Positions 9,761-18,470 of a stretch of 64,000 bases of DNA are shown here, piece by piece. Both the position numbers and the translations under genes were made by a program. This DNA comes from Caulobacteraceae bacterium (GTDB lineage: Bacteria > Pseudomonadota > Alphaproteobacteria > Caulobacterales > Aquidulcibacteraceae): assembly GCA_016703335.1 (NCBI GenBank), contig JADJCG010000001.1, forward strand, positions 434,001 to 498,000, written 5' to 3'. Position 1 is the stretch's first letter; each line of letters begins with the position of its first letter. The notes beneath the pieces were generated by a model. That model saw nothing but the letters and a program-made list of their open reading frames with translations. It had not been told where the DNA came from and made no database searches.

Positions 9761-10318
9761 TTGTACGACTCTTCTCTCCCCGTCAGGCAGCGCCTGAAGC
9801 AGGCAACCGAGCCAGCACACGTCTCGCTTGAGGCGCGCATCGGACCACTTGCAACTCAAACCGCGTACAATGAGTATTTGCGTGGCTTGTTTGCTTTTAG
9901 GTCAGTGATTGAAGACTGGCTTTCTACTCACGGCGCGAAAGAAATAGGAACTTGGACGCCGCAAAACATCGCGTCTTACCTTCACGAAGACATCAACGAT
10001 CTTGATTTGACTCCGCTTAGCGTGTCTCCAGTGAGCTGGGCGTCGCAAGCAAATGAGTCATTCGCCATGGGCGTTCACTACGTATTGGAAGGCTCCGCGC
10101 TCGGCGCGCGTGTCTTGTGCAAACAAGTCGAGGCGCTAGGCCTCAATCGTGACTATGGCGCGCGTCACCTGTGGGCCCAAGCGCAGACACTCGAAAGCTG
10201 GCGCGGCTTCCTCACCGTTTTGAGCGACCACAAAAGTGATGAGGACGCCCTGATCGCGGGCGCGAACGCCGCTTTCAAAGCAGCCGCCGGCGCGATGGAG
10301 CGCGCCGCAAATGTATGA
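9761..10318 (+). CDS. bphO: Heme oxygenase-like protein, biliverdin-producing (BphO type)
   Basis: About 185 residues. The N-terminal motif LPVRQRLKQATEPAHVSLEA carries the proximal heme ligand His (about residue 20) of the heme oxygenase fold. GVHYVLEGSALGARVL matches the distal helix with its glycines. The enzyme opens heme to biliverdin IXalpha, CO and iron in the cytoplasm. It directly precedes and overlaps the phytochrome gene by eight bases, so it supplies the chromophore. The only start that keeps the conserved N-terminus is TTG 9761, which lies inside the upstream terminator tail and has no clear ribosome binding site. Either the start is unusual or a base has been lost upstream. Confidence 0.85.
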   Translation: MYDSSLPVRQRLKQATEPAHVSLEARIGPLATQTAYNEYLRGLFAFRSVIEDWLSTHGAKEIGTWTPQNIASYLHEDINDLDLTPLSVSPVSWASQANESFAMGVHYVLEGSALGARVLCKQVEALGLNRDYGARHLWAQAQTLESWRGFLTVLSDHKSDEDALIAGANAAFKAAAGAMERAANV

Positions 10319-12857
10319 CGTCAAAGACGTAAACCTTAGCAATTGCGATCGCGAACCGATCCACATTCCAGGCACCATTCAGCCGCACGGCTGTTTGCTC
10401 GCTTGCGATCAGCAACTCGGCACGATCCTCCGCACCTCCGCGAACGCTGCATCCTTTCTCAGCCTCGGTGATGTTGAGCTGAACGGACGGGAGCTCTCAG
10501 AAGCGCTCGGCGCCGAATTTGTTCATACGCTGCGCAACGCTGCGGCGACGGCATCGGAAGGCACGCGTGCCGTTGCGCTGGTGAACCAAAGCCTCACGCC
10601 AGGCGGCGCGGACTTCGATATCTTCGTGCATCGCTACAAAGGCGCCGCGATCATCGAGTTTGAGCACGCCGATGCGCCAAGCTCAGGCGGACCGCTGGAA
10701 ATTTCGCGCACACTCGTTTCATCGGTCGCGCGCTTCACTGATCTCAAGGATCTCTTCGCCAAGGCCCCGCGCCTCATTCGCGGCGTGCTCGGCTATGACC
10801 GGGTCATGATCTATCAGTTCGCGCATGATGGATCGGGCAAGGTCATCGGCGAAGCCAAGCGCAGCGACCTTGAGGGTTTCAACGGCACCTACTTCCCGGC
10901 GACAGACATTCCGCAGCAAGCGCGCCGCCTCTATCTGCAAAACCGCATTCGCGTGATCTCGAACGCCAATTGCGAGCGCATGCCGATCGTGCCCGAGTAC
11001 GACGCTTCAGGTGAACCGCTCGATCTTTCGATGGCGCATCTGCGCAGCGTCTCGCCGATCCATTGCGAATATCTGCGCAACATGGGCGTCGGCGCTTCGA
11101 TGTCGATCTCGATCGTTGTCGATGGCGCGCTTTGGGGGCTCATCGCTTGCCACCACTACGGACCGCGCATTCTCTCATTGCCACAGCGCATCGCGGCGGA
11201 GATGTTCGGCGAGTTTTTCTCGCTGCAAATAGAAGCGATGAGCCGCAAGTGGCGCCTCGATAGCGCCGCCCGCGCGCGCCGCTCGCTCGATCGCATCATG
11301 CGCGACGCCTCATATCAAGGCGACATCATCGGCTTCCTGCGTGAGAAGCTGGAGGACTTCCGCCGTCTCGTGCCATGCGATGGCGTTGGCCTCTGGATCA
11401 ACGGCACCTGGAGCACGAACGGCGATACGCCGCCGTCGAAAGCCGCACCTTCTTTGATGCGCTTTCTCGGCACCGTCATCGATGGCCGCGTTTGGGCTAG
11501 CCACGAGCTCAGCACCGGTCACCCGCCTGCCGCTGAGTACGCCGACAAAGTCTCGGGCGTGCTCGCCGTGCCGCTCTCGCAAACGCCGAAGGACTATCTT
11601 GTCTTCTTTCGCAAAGAGGTCGTGCACACAGTCGAATGGGCTGGCGATCCGAATAAGAAGTACGAAGTCGGTCCGCTCGGCGATCGGCTGACGCCGCGCA
11701 AGAGCTTTACGATCTGGCAGCAAACGGTTGAACGCCAGTCCGTGCCGTGGACGGAAGACGACCGCGAAATGGCCGAAGCCGCGCGTACCGCGCTGCTTGA
11801 AGTCGTGATGCGCCATTCGGAAATTCTTGAGACGGAGCGCCAGACCGCCGACGTGCGCCAAAAGGTTCTCAACGAAGAGCTCAACCACCGAGTCAAAAAC
11901 ATCCTGGCGCTGATCAAGTCGGTAGTCTCACAACCCATCGATCCAGCGCGTGATCTCACCGACTACGTTGCTTCGCTGAAGGGCCGGATCATGGCACTAG
12001 CGCAGGCGCACGATCAGGTCGTCCGCAATGACGGCGGCGGTGCGCTGCGCGATTTGCTTGAGTCCGAACTGCGTCCGTACCGCGACGCTGCTTCGATCTC
12101 GCTCAATGGGCCCGACATTGGCCTGGATGCACGCGCGTATTCTGTATTGGCGCTGGTCCTGCACGAACTCGCCACAAACGCCGCCAAATATGGGTCGCTC
12201 TCGCAGACCAATGGCATGCTCGTCGTCGAATGGCAGATCAACGATGATGGCCGTTGCGATATTCTCTGGACCGAACGCGGCGGCCCTCCGACGAGCACGC
12301 CGACACGTCAGGGCTTCGGCTCGGTGCTGCTGACGCGCTCGATCCCCTTCGATCTCGGCGGCGTCAGTGAGATTAACTTCGAGCGCGAGGGCGTCACCGC
12401 GCACTTCGTCATACCCGCCAATTTCATTTCCGAATTGCGCCAAGAAAAGCCGAAGCAGCGCTCGACGCAGAAGAGCCAAGACCACCCCTCGCTTGATGGC
12501 CTCAAGGTCCTGCTGCTCGAAGATCAGTTAGTGATCGCGCTGGACGCAGAGTCGATGTTGCAAAGCTGCGGCGTCGGAGGCGTCGACACCACGTCGACGG
12601 CGTCGGAGGCGCTGCGAACGCTGGTCGCTACGACGCCGGATATTGCCGTGCTCGATGTCAATCTTGGCTCCGGCAACTCCTTCCCGGTCGCAGAAGAACT
12701 GCGGCGGCGCAAGATCCCATTCATCTTCGCGACTGGCTACGGCGACCACACCATCATCCCAAAATCGATGGCGGATATTCCCGTCGTGCGTAAGCCGTAT
12801 GATCCCGACGCGCTGGCAGCGACGATGGCCCGTGCGCTTGCAGACCGCGACGCTTGA
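10311..12857 (+). CDS. bphP: Bacteriophytochrome: PAS-GAF-PHY, HWE histidine kinase and receiver
   Basis: 848 residues. The chromophore-binding Cys is residue 12 in NLSNCDREPIHIPGTIQPHG. The GAF domain (about 125-295) has FPATDIPQQARRLY (the PASDIP motif) and the histidines of SPIHCEYL and ACHHYGPR. The PHY tongue carries LTPRKSF. The kinase is of the HWE/HisKA_2 type with His 526 in NEELNHRVKN, followed by an ATPase domain (VLHELATNAAKYGSL). A C-terminal receiver (about 725-845) has the phosphoacceptor Asp 782 in VLDVNLGSGNS and Lys in VVRKPYDPD. The protein senses red and far-red light with biliverdin made by the preceding gene and can hand phosphate to its own receiver. Confidence 0.95.
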   Translation: MYDVKDVNLSNCDREPIHIPGTIQPHGCLLACDQQLGTILRTSANAASFLSLGDVELNGRELSEALGAEFVHTLRNAAATASEGTRAVALVNQSLTPGGADFDIFVHRYKGAAIIEFEHADAPSSGGPLEISRTLVSSVARFTDLKDLFAKAPRLIRGVLGYDRVMIYQFAHDGSGKVIGEAKRSDLEGFNGTYFPATDIPQQARRLYLQNRIRVISNANCERMPIVPEYDASGEPLDLSMAHLRSVSPIHCEYLRNMGVGASMSISIVVDGALWGLIACHHYGPRILSLPQRIAAEMFGEFFSLQIEAMSRKWRLDSAARARRSLDRIMRDASYQGDIIGFLREKLEDFRRLVPCDGVGLWINGTWSTNGDTPPSKAAPSLMRFLGTVIDGRVWASHELSTGHPPAAEYADKVSGVLAVPLSQTPKDYLVFFRKEVVHTVEWAGDPNKKYEVGPLGDRLTPRKSFTIWQQTVERQSVPWTEDDREMAEAARTALLEVVMRHSEILETERQTADVRQKVLNEELNHRVKNILALIKSVVSQPIDPARDLTDYVASLKGRIMALAQAHDQVVRNDGGGALRDLLESELRPYRDAASISLNGPDIGLDARAYSVLALVLHELATNAAKYGSLSQTNGMLVVEWQINDDGRCDILWTERGGPPTSTPTRQGFGSVLLTRSIPFDLGGVSEINFEREGVTAHFVIPANFISELRQEKPKQRSTQKSQDHPSLDGLKVLLLEDQLVIALDAESMLQSCGVGGVDTTSTASEALRTLVATTPDIAVLDVNLGSGNSFPVAEELRRRKIPFIFATGYGDHTIIPKSMADIPVVRKPYDPDALAATMARALADRDA

Positions 12858-12897
12858 GCGCCTAGCAACGGCACACAGTCGGGCGCACATATCGCCC

Positions 12898-13131
12898 ATG
12901 AAGATAGTCCTGCTCGTGGTTAGCTTGAGCGCCATTTTGGCCGCGTCGCTGGTGTTCGCGCTCGCCGGCTGGGACAGCTCATCGATGAGCATTCATGGCT
13001 GGATCGCGCTTGGGCTCGGCACGTTTTTGTCGCTGGCTCTTGGCGGCGGGTTAATGGCGCTTGTGTTTTACTCGGCTCGTAAAGGTTACGACGACCGGAT
13101 CGAGGTCGACGTGCCGCCCGATCAGGACTGA
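12898..13131 (+). CDS. Small membrane protein with two transmembrane helices
   Basis: 77 residues beginning MKIVLLVVSLSAILAASLVF (first helix), a short loop AGWDSSSMSIHGW, a second helix (IALGLGTFLSLALGGGLMAL) and an acidic tail (DDRIEVDVPPDQD). The same frame is open further upstream, but that part is only the shadow of the phytochrome gene. It follows bphP by 40 bases on the same strand and could be co-transcribed. Function unknown; similar short inner-membrane proteins are common in Caulobacterales. Confidence 0.65.
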   Translation: MKIVLLVVSLSAILAASLVFALAGWDSSSMSIHGWIALGLGTFLSLALGGGLMALVFYSARKGYDDRIEVDVPPDQD

Positions 13132-13140
13132 CCCCTTATG

Positions 13141-13170
13141 GTCAGTCTGAGCATAATGTGGTAGACTGAC
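13141..13170 (+). promoter_or_regulatory. Perfect 8-base inverted repeat directly upstream of nadE
   Basis: GTCAGTCT at 13141-13148 and AGACTGAC at 13163-13170 are exact complements separated by 14 bases centred on CATAATG. The repeat ends three bases before the first possible start codon of the NAD synthetase gene. It has no T-run, so it is not a terminator. It looks like an operator or a leader hairpin; the binding protein is unknown. Confidence 0.4.
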
Positions 13171-13173
13171 GCC

Positions 13174-15198
13174 ATGGCCTCCCGAAAAGCCCCAAACGAA
13201 GCCGCCATGCGGTTCAAATCGCTGTACGCGCACGGCTTTGTTCGGGTGGCCGCCTGCGCGCCTGTCGTCGCCCCGGCTAATCCGGACGCCAACGCCGAAG
13301 CCATCCTGAAATTCTGGCGCGAGGCCGATGCTGAACGCGCCGCATTGCTGCTCACCCCGGAGCTCTCGCTTTCAGGCTACGCGATCGATGATTTGCTTCT
13401 GCAAGAGCCCCTGCTCGACGCGGTTGAAGCGGCGATCGCGAAGCTTGTTGCTGCAAGCGAAGACCTCTTTCCAATTCTCGTCGTCGGCGCACCACTGCGA
13501 TCGCGTACGTCGATCTTCAACTGCGCCGTCGTCATTCATCGCGGCGCCATTCTTGGCGTCGTGCCTAAGAGCTTCCTGCCGAACTATCGCGAGTTCTACG
13601 AGAAGCGTTACTTCAGCGTCGCTAGCGACACCGAGGACGATCTCATTTCCGTGGCCGGCGACTGGGTCGATTTCGGCGCCAAGGTCGTCTTCACCGCGAC
13701 CGACATCCCTGACTTCGCCTTCCACGTCGAAATCTGCGAAGACTTCTGGTCGCCGCAACCGCCATCGACGATGGGCGCACTGGCCGGCGCGAACGTTCTT
13801 CTCAATCTCTCCGCCTCGAACATCGTCATCGGCAAGGCTGAAGACCGCGCCGTGCTTGTCGATAGCCAATCGCGCCGCGCCACCGCCGCCTACGTGTTCG
13901 CCGCCGCCGGCCACGGCGAAAGCACCACCGATGTCGCCTGGGATGGCCAAGTCATCGTCTACGAGATGGGCGAGAAGATCGCCGAAGGCGAGCGCTTCGC
14001 GCGCGACCCGAAACTCGTCACCGCTGACATCGACGTCGCGCGTATTGCGCAAGAGCGCCGCCGTGTCGGCACCTTCCACGACGCCCAAGCGCGCGTGAAA
14101 GACGAACTCAGCAAGTGGCGACACATTAGCTTCGATCTCGGCGCACCTACAGAAGAATTGCCGCTTAAGCGCAAGATCGATCGCTTTCCCTTCGTCCCGG
14201 ACGATCTCAGCAAGCGCGACCGTGACTGCTTTGAGGCCTACAACATCCAAGTTTCCGGCCTCGCCAAGCGCATTGAAGCCACCAACACCAAGCGCGTCGT
14301 CATCGGCGTCTCGGGCGGCCTCGATTCCACGCACGCGCTCATCGTCATTGCGCGCGCGTTCGATCTCCTCGGCCTGCCGCGCAAGAACATTATCGGCGTG
14401 ACCATGCCCGGCTTCGCGACCAGCGATGAAACCAAGACAAGCGCCTGGGCGCTGATGAATGCGCTCGGCATCGATGCGCGCGAAGTTTCGATCGAACCGC
14501 TGGCGCAGCGCATGCTCGAAGATCTCGATCACCCCGCCGCGCGCGGCGAGCCAGTATACGATGTCGCCTACGAAAACGTGCAGGCCGGCCTGCGCACTGA
14601 TTACCTCTTCCGCCTCGCCAACAAGGAAGGCGGCTTCGTCGTGGGCACAGGCGACCTCTCCGAACTCGCGCTCGGCTGGTGCACGTACGGCGTCGGCGAT
14701 CACATGAGCCATTACAACGTCAACGGCGGCGCGCCGAAAACGTTGATCCAATATCTCATCCGTTGGGTGTCGGACTCAAAACTCTTCGACGCCAACACGT
14801 CGGCGACGCTCAACAAAGTTCTCGAAGGTGAAATCAGCCCCGAGCTCATCCCCGGCGCCACGCCGCAAAGCACGCAAGCCGTCGTCGGCCCGTACGAGTT
14901 GCAAGACTTCAATCTCTTCTGGCTCACGCGTTATGGCTTGAAGCCCAGCAAGATCCTCTTCCTCGCCTGGAGCGCTTGGCGCGAAAAATACGACTACGCG
15001 ACGTTGAAGAAATGGCTCGGCGTCTTCATCACGCGCTTCTTCACCAACCAATACAAACGCAGCGCCGTGCCGAACGGCCCGAAGATCGTCTCCGGCGGCG
15101 CCCTCTCCCCGCGCGGCGATTGGCGCATGCCGAGCGACGCAAGTGCGGCAGCTTGGCTGGCTGAGCTCGACTCAAACACACCTGAAGCGCTGGACTGA
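13174..15198 (+). CDS. nadE: Glutamine-dependent NAD+ synthetase
   Basis: 674 residues, the usual length of the two-domain enzyme. The N-terminal nitrilase-type glutaminase has its triad in LLLTPELSLSGY (Glu), GVVPKSFLPNYREFYEKRYF (Lys) and FHVEICEDFW (Cys). The C-terminal synthetase has the PP-loop VIGVSGGLDSTHAL and the conserved GTGDLSELALGW. It makes NAD+ from deamido-NAD+, glutamine and ATP in the last step of NAD synthesis. ATG 13174 is used; ATG 13207 (MRFKSLYAHGF) fits the family start equally well and would leave the inverted repeat fully in the leader. Confidence 0.95.
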   Translation: MASRKAPNEAAMRFKSLYAHGFVRVAACAPVVAPANPDANAEAILKFWREADAERAALLLTPELSLSGYAIDDLLLQEPLLDAVEAAIAKLVAASEDLFPILVVGAPLRSRTSIFNCAVVIHRGAILGVVPKSFLPNYREFYEKRYFSVASDTEDDLISVAGDWVDFGAKVVFTATDIPDFAFHVEICEDFWSPQPPSTMGALAGANVLLNLSASNIVIGKAEDRAVLVDSQSRRATAAYVFAAAGHGESTTDVAWDGQVIVYEMGEKIAEGERFARDPKLVTADIDVARIAQERRRVGTFHDAQARVKDELSKWRHISFDLGAPTEELPLKRKIDRFPFVPDDLSKRDRDCFEAYNIQVSGLAKRIEATNTKRVVIGVSGGLDSTHALIVIARAFDLLGLPRKNIIGVTMPGFATSDETKTSAWALMNALGIDAREVSIEPLAQRMLEDLDHPAARGEPVYDVAYENVQAGLRTDYLFRLANKEGGFVVGTGDLSELALGWCTYGVGDHMSHYNVNGGAPKTLIQYLIRWVSDSKLFDANTSATLNKVLEGEISPELIPGATPQSTQAVVGPYELQDFNLFWLTRYGLKPSKILFLAWSAWREKYDYATLKKWLGVFITRFFTNQYKRSAVPNGPKIVSGGALSPRGDWRMPSDASAAAWLAELDSNTPEALD

Positions 15199-15276
15199 TC
15201 TCCTCTCGCTGCTTAAGCCCGCCCCTATGACGCTCGACGACCTTATCGCACTGCTCTCGCCGCTGGCCGCGAGATC

Positions 15277-16035
15277 ATGGCTGTGCGCGCGGCGGGCATC
15301 GACGCGCAAACCAAGGCCGACGGCTCGCTCGTCACCATCGCCGACCAACGCGCTGAAGCGATCATTGAAGCGCGACTGAAAGAGCTTGCGCCGGATATTC
15401 CAATGCTGGGCGAAGAAGCTGTCGCCGCCGGGCGCATCGCCGATTGCCGTGGGCGTTTCTTCTGCGTCGATCCGCTCGATGGCACGCGCGGGTTCGCCAA
15501 AGGCGGCGACGAGTTCACGGTGAACATTGCACTCGTAGAAGATGGCTCCCCGACGATCGGCGTTATCTACGCGCCAGCGACGGCCGAACTCTACGCGGGC
15601 GAACCAGGCAAGGCGCTTGCCGGCAAATGCGATCCGCAAACGGCGCAACTGCTTGAACTGATGAAGTTGATCAGCACAAGCGCTGCGCTGCCGCCGCAGC
15701 CGCGCGTCGTGGCTTCGGATTTTTCTGGCCGCAACGAACGCACCGGCGAGTTCATCAAGGCGCTGAACGGCGTCATCACGCATGCCAGCTCATCGATCAA
15801 ATTCTGTCGCGTCGCGGAAGGCGCGGCAGAGTTTTATCCGCGCTTCGGCGATGTGAGCGAATGGGACGCCGCCGCAGGTCACGCAATTCTAAAAGCCGCA
15901 GGCGGCGACATCATGCTGCTGGATGGATCGCCGCTCCGCTACGGCGGCAAGAACGGCGATTTTCTGATCCACGGCTTCGTGGCCTACAGCAGTGACATCG
16001 CAAAGGCCGCGGCGCTGGCTGCGCTCACGCGCTGA
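15277..16035 (+). CDS. cysQ: 3'(2'),5'-bisphosphate nucleotidase CysQ (N-terminus frameshifted)
   Basis: An inositol-monophosphatase-fold enzyme that turns PAP into AMP during sulfate assimilation. The metal site is visible as MLGEEAVAAG (Glu), CVDPLDGTRGFAKGGDEFTV (the DPxDGT motif) and SEWDAAAGHAILKAAGG (WDxAAG). The continuous frame starts at ATG 15277, but a better start is ATG 15227: MTLDDLIALLSPLA then, after one missing base near 15269, EIMAVRAAGID. This restores the helix that begins all CysQ proteins. The 3' end overlaps the convergent argE gene by 11 bases. It follows nadE by 28 bases and is probably co-transcribed. Confidence 0.88.
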   Translation: MAVRAAGIDAQTKADGSLVTIADQRAEAIIEARLKELAPDIPMLGEEAVAAGRIADCRGRFFCVDPLDGTRGFAKGGDEFTVNIALVEDGSPTIGVIYAPATAELYAGEPGKALAGKCDPQTAQLLELMKLISTSAALPPQPRVVASDFSGRNERTGEFIKALNGVITHASSSIKFCRVAEGAAEFYPRFGDVSEWDAAAGHAILKAAGGDIMLLDGSPLRYGGKNGDFLIHGFVAYSSDIAKAAALAALTR

Positions 16036-17176
16036 GGCGTGCGATCAAGCGCCGCATGAACTGAGCGCCTTCTTCGATCTGCGTGCGCTCGATCCATTCG
16101 TCAGGTTGGTGCGCCTGTTCAATGGAGCCTGGGCCGCAGATGATTGCGGGGATACCAGCGCGCTGGAACAGCCCCGCCTCGGCGGCATAGGCCACGGCGC
16201 GGGTTTCGTTATCGCCTGTGAGCGCGCGCGCGAGCGCTTCGGCTTCGCTGTCGCGCTCGATGGCAAAGCCCGGCGTGTTGGTGCGGCGCGTGATAGTGAC
16301 GCCGCCCTCTGGCGCGCGCGTCTTAATGTTCGCATCGATCTCGGCGGCGACGGCGCGGAAGCGCTTCTCGATCGCGTCGCCTTGCGCCGCCTCCGGGCAA
16401 CGGCAATCCCAGATGAAGGAGCAGCGGCGGGCGAGGATGTTGCCGGCAGTGCCGCCATCGACCTTGCCGATGGTCATTGTCGGGCCGGGTGGATTGAAGT
16501 GCGGGTGTGTGGCGCTGCGCGCTTCCTCGCCCATGTCCGCCACAAGCGACATGAGCTTTATCGCCTCCATCACCGCCGAGACGCCTTGATCTGGCAAACT
16601 CGAATGGCCTTCGCGTCCCATCACATCGACAATGAAAGAGCGCACGCCTTTGTGCGCGGAGACGACCTTCATGCTCGTAGGCTCGCCGACGATCACCGCA
16701 GATGGCTTGTGCGTTTGCGCCGCGAGCTCTGCGATCATTGATGGCGCGCCGAGGCAGCCGATCTCTTCGTCGTATGAGAGCGCCAGCACGATCGGCCGCT
16801 TCAGCGCCGCCGCCCGCGCCTCATCGGCATGCGCAAGCGCGAGCGCGATGAACGCTTTCATGTCCGCCGTGCCGCGACCGTAGAGCTTGCCGTCGCGCTC
16901 GCTCAGCACCCACGGATCGCTCGACCAGGGCTGATCATCGACCGGCACAACATCGGTATGTCCCGAGAGCACAACGCCGCCTGGGGCGTCGGGGCCAATA
17001 CTTGCGTAGAGATTGGCCTTCGTCCCATCCGCGTTGGCAACGCGACGTGAGGCGATGCCGCGCTGGTGGAGGAAATCCTCCACCCACGCGATCAATTCTA
17101 AGTTCGAGTTGCGCGACGTCGTATCGAACGCGATCAAACGCGTGAGAATATCGAGCGTCGCGCTGATCTCGCTCAC
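16025..17176 (-). CDS. argE: Acetylornithine deacetylase (M20 family)
   Basis: 383 residues of the M20 metallopeptidase family. The first zinc ligand is in VVLSGHTDVVPVDDQPWSSD (the ArgE HTDVVP motif followed by PW), the bridging Asp in LYGRGTADMKAF, the catalytic Glu pair in LSYDEEIGCLGA and a late His in CGPGSIEQAHQPDEWI. It removes the acetyl group from N-acetylornithine in arginine synthesis. The start is GTG 17176, overlapping the stop of the upstream FKBP gene (GTGA). An operon GST-FKBP-argE with overlapping ends is clear from the spacing, although no functional link is known. Confidence 0.92.
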   Translation of the reverse strand: MSEISATLDILTRLIAFDTTSRNSNLELIAWVEDFLHQRGIASRRVANADGTKANLYASIGPDAPGGVVLSGHTDVVPVDDQPWSSDPWVLSERDGKLYGRGTADMKAFIALALAHADEARAAALKRPIVLALSYDEEIGCLGAPSMIAELAAQTHKPSAVIVGEPTSMKVVSAHKGVRSFIVDVMGREGHSSLPDQGVSAVMEAIKLMSLVADMGEEARSATHPHFNPPGPTMTIGKVDGGTAGNILARRCSFIWDCRCPEAAQGDAIEKRFRAVAAEIDANIKTRAPEGGVTITRRTNTPGFAIERDSEAEALARALTGDNETRAVAYAAEAGLFQRAGIPAIICGPGSIEQAHQPDEWIERTQIEEGAQFMRRLIARLSA

Positions 17177-17682
17177 TGCGGGGCTGAGACCGTTTGGCCG
17201 CCCGGCTCTTGGAACGACAGCAGCACGATACGGAAACGCAGCGCGGCGTTCGGCGGGATCGGGCCGCTGCCCGATTCACCGTAGCCAAGCGAGCCCGGGA
17301 ACGTGGCGATCACTTCATCGCCCGGATGCATGTGCGTGATCGCCTCGGCGAAGCCCGGCACAACACGTTGCAGTGGGAATTCAACCGGCTCACCGCGTGC
17401 AAACGAGGAGTCGAACACTTCGCCGCCATCAACGAAGCTGCCCTCGTAGTGCACGTTGGTGCTCGCACCCATCGACGGCGTTGGCAGGGTTTGATCGGCG
17501 CCACGGCGCGTGAACTGGAGCACGAGGCCCGACGGCAATGTCTGCGGTTGTTCTTGCACTTCAGCTCCCAAACCTGGAATGGACGTCGACGCCTGCTCGG
17601 CTTCTTCCATGCCGTCCATGACGCTAGGATTGTGACACGCCGCGAGCGTCAGTGCTGCGGCGACGATGAGAAATCTGATCAT
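17173..17682 (-). CDS. FKBP-type peptidyl-prolyl isomerase lipoprotein
   Basis: 169 residues. The signal MIRFLIVAAALTLAAC ends in a lipobox with Cys 16, so the protein is anchored to a membrane facing the periplasm. After a Glu/Gln-rich linker comes a complete FKBP domain: VHYEGSFVDGGEVFDSSFAR, FPLQRVVPGFAEAITHMHPG and GSGPIPPNAALRFRIVLLSF. These enzymes speed proline isomerisation in exported proteins. The gene overlaps both neighbours by four bases, so it is translated together with the GST upstream and argE downstream. Confidence 0.9.
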   Translation of the reverse strand: MIRFLIVAAALTLAACHNPSVMDGMEEAEQASTSIPGLGAEVQEQPQTLPSGLVLQFTRRGADQTLPTPSMGASTNVHYEGSFVDGGEVFDSSFARGEPVEFPLQRVVPGFAEAITHMHPGDEVIATFPGSLGYGESGSGPIPPNAALRFRIVLLSFQEPGGQTVSAPQ

Positions 17683-18344
17683 CTGTAAAGCGCTTCCGAT
17701 TGTTCAATGGTCCAAGGTTCAGCTTCAGCGGCGCACTCCCATTCCTGGAAAGCAGCGTCGGCAAAAATGGCGTCGCAATATTTGCGTGCGGAGTCCGGCA
17801 TGGTGACGGTGTAGGTGCGCAGACGCGTGCAAACAGGCGCGTACATGGCGTCAGCGATCGAGCGTTGGCCAAATAGAAACGGCCCGCCATATTTGCCGAG
17901 CGCGCGCTCCCACAGCGCAAACAATTGTTTCAGATCGGCGCCGACGTTGGCGTTCCAGTCCTGCTCACGGTCGAGGCGGCGGCGGATGTTGCAGGACATC
18001 GCTTCGCGCAACGCCCCAAAGCCAGCGTGCATTTCGGATGCGGCAGAGCGCGCATCGGCGCGCGCGAGCGCGTCGGCGGGCCATAGAGAAGGCGATTGCT
18101 CAGCCGCCCATTCGCAGATCGCCAGGCTTTCGTAGATCGCGGTATCACCGACGCGCAGCGCCGGCACGCGCCCGTTCGGGGAGACTTCGCGGATTTCCTT
18201 GATCTGCGAGCGACCATAGCCCTCGGCGCCGAGCGGAATGATCTTTTCATCGAAGGCGATACCGCCCCACTTCAGCGCCAGCCACGGCCGCATCGACCAG
18301 GACGAGTAATTCTTGTTGCCGATATAAAGGACGGGCAGCGCCAT
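17679..18344 (-). CDS. Glutathione S-transferase family protein
   Basis: 222 residues from ATG 18344. The frame is open further upstream to 18590, but that part is Arg-rich, unlike any GST, and overlaps the promoter of the divergent gene. The N-terminal thioredoxin-like domain reads VLYIGNKNYSSWSMRPWLAL, with the serine-rich active-site loop typical of this bacterial subgroup, and NGRVPALRVGDTAIYESLAI (cis-Pro and glutathione-binding Glu-Ser). The C-terminal helical domain ends in SIADAMYAPVCTRL (N-capping Asp). The enzyme conjugates or reduces electrophiles with glutathione in the cytoplasm; the substrate is unknown. Confidence 0.88.
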   Translation of the reverse strand: MALPVLYIGNKNYSSWSMRPWLALKWGGIAFDEKIIPLGAEGYGRSQIKEIREVSPNGRVPALRVGDTAIYESLAICEWAAEQSPSLWPADALARADARSAASEMHAGFGALREAMSCNIRRRLDREQDWNANVGADLKQLFALWERALGKYGGPFLFGQRSIADAMYAPVCTRLRTYTVTMPDSARKYCDAIFADAAFQEWECAAEAEPWTIEQSEALYR

Positions 18345-18470
18345 GGGCTGGCTTGTTTCAGAGGCCGCCCGGGAGATCAAGGTATGGCGGCAGGGTTGCC
18401 TGTGGGGGGGCCGGACCGGCAAGGCCCGGCCCTTGCGACACCTGACGCGCGAACACCTTGAGGACAATTC

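Noticed and set aside
12643..12897. N-terminal extension of the small membrane protein after bphP
   Set aside because: It overlaps the phytochrome gene in another frame and has no homology; ATG 12898 starts a normal membrane protein.
13372..14751. A 459-residue minus-strand frame inside nadE
   Set aside because: It is the antisense shadow of a gene whose catalytic motifs are all present on the plus strand; high GC gives such long frames.
18404..18431. GC-rich hairpin in the divergent region of the GST and acyltransferase genes
   Set aside because: No T-run on either side and only GC-rich pairing; not enough to call a terminator or an operator.
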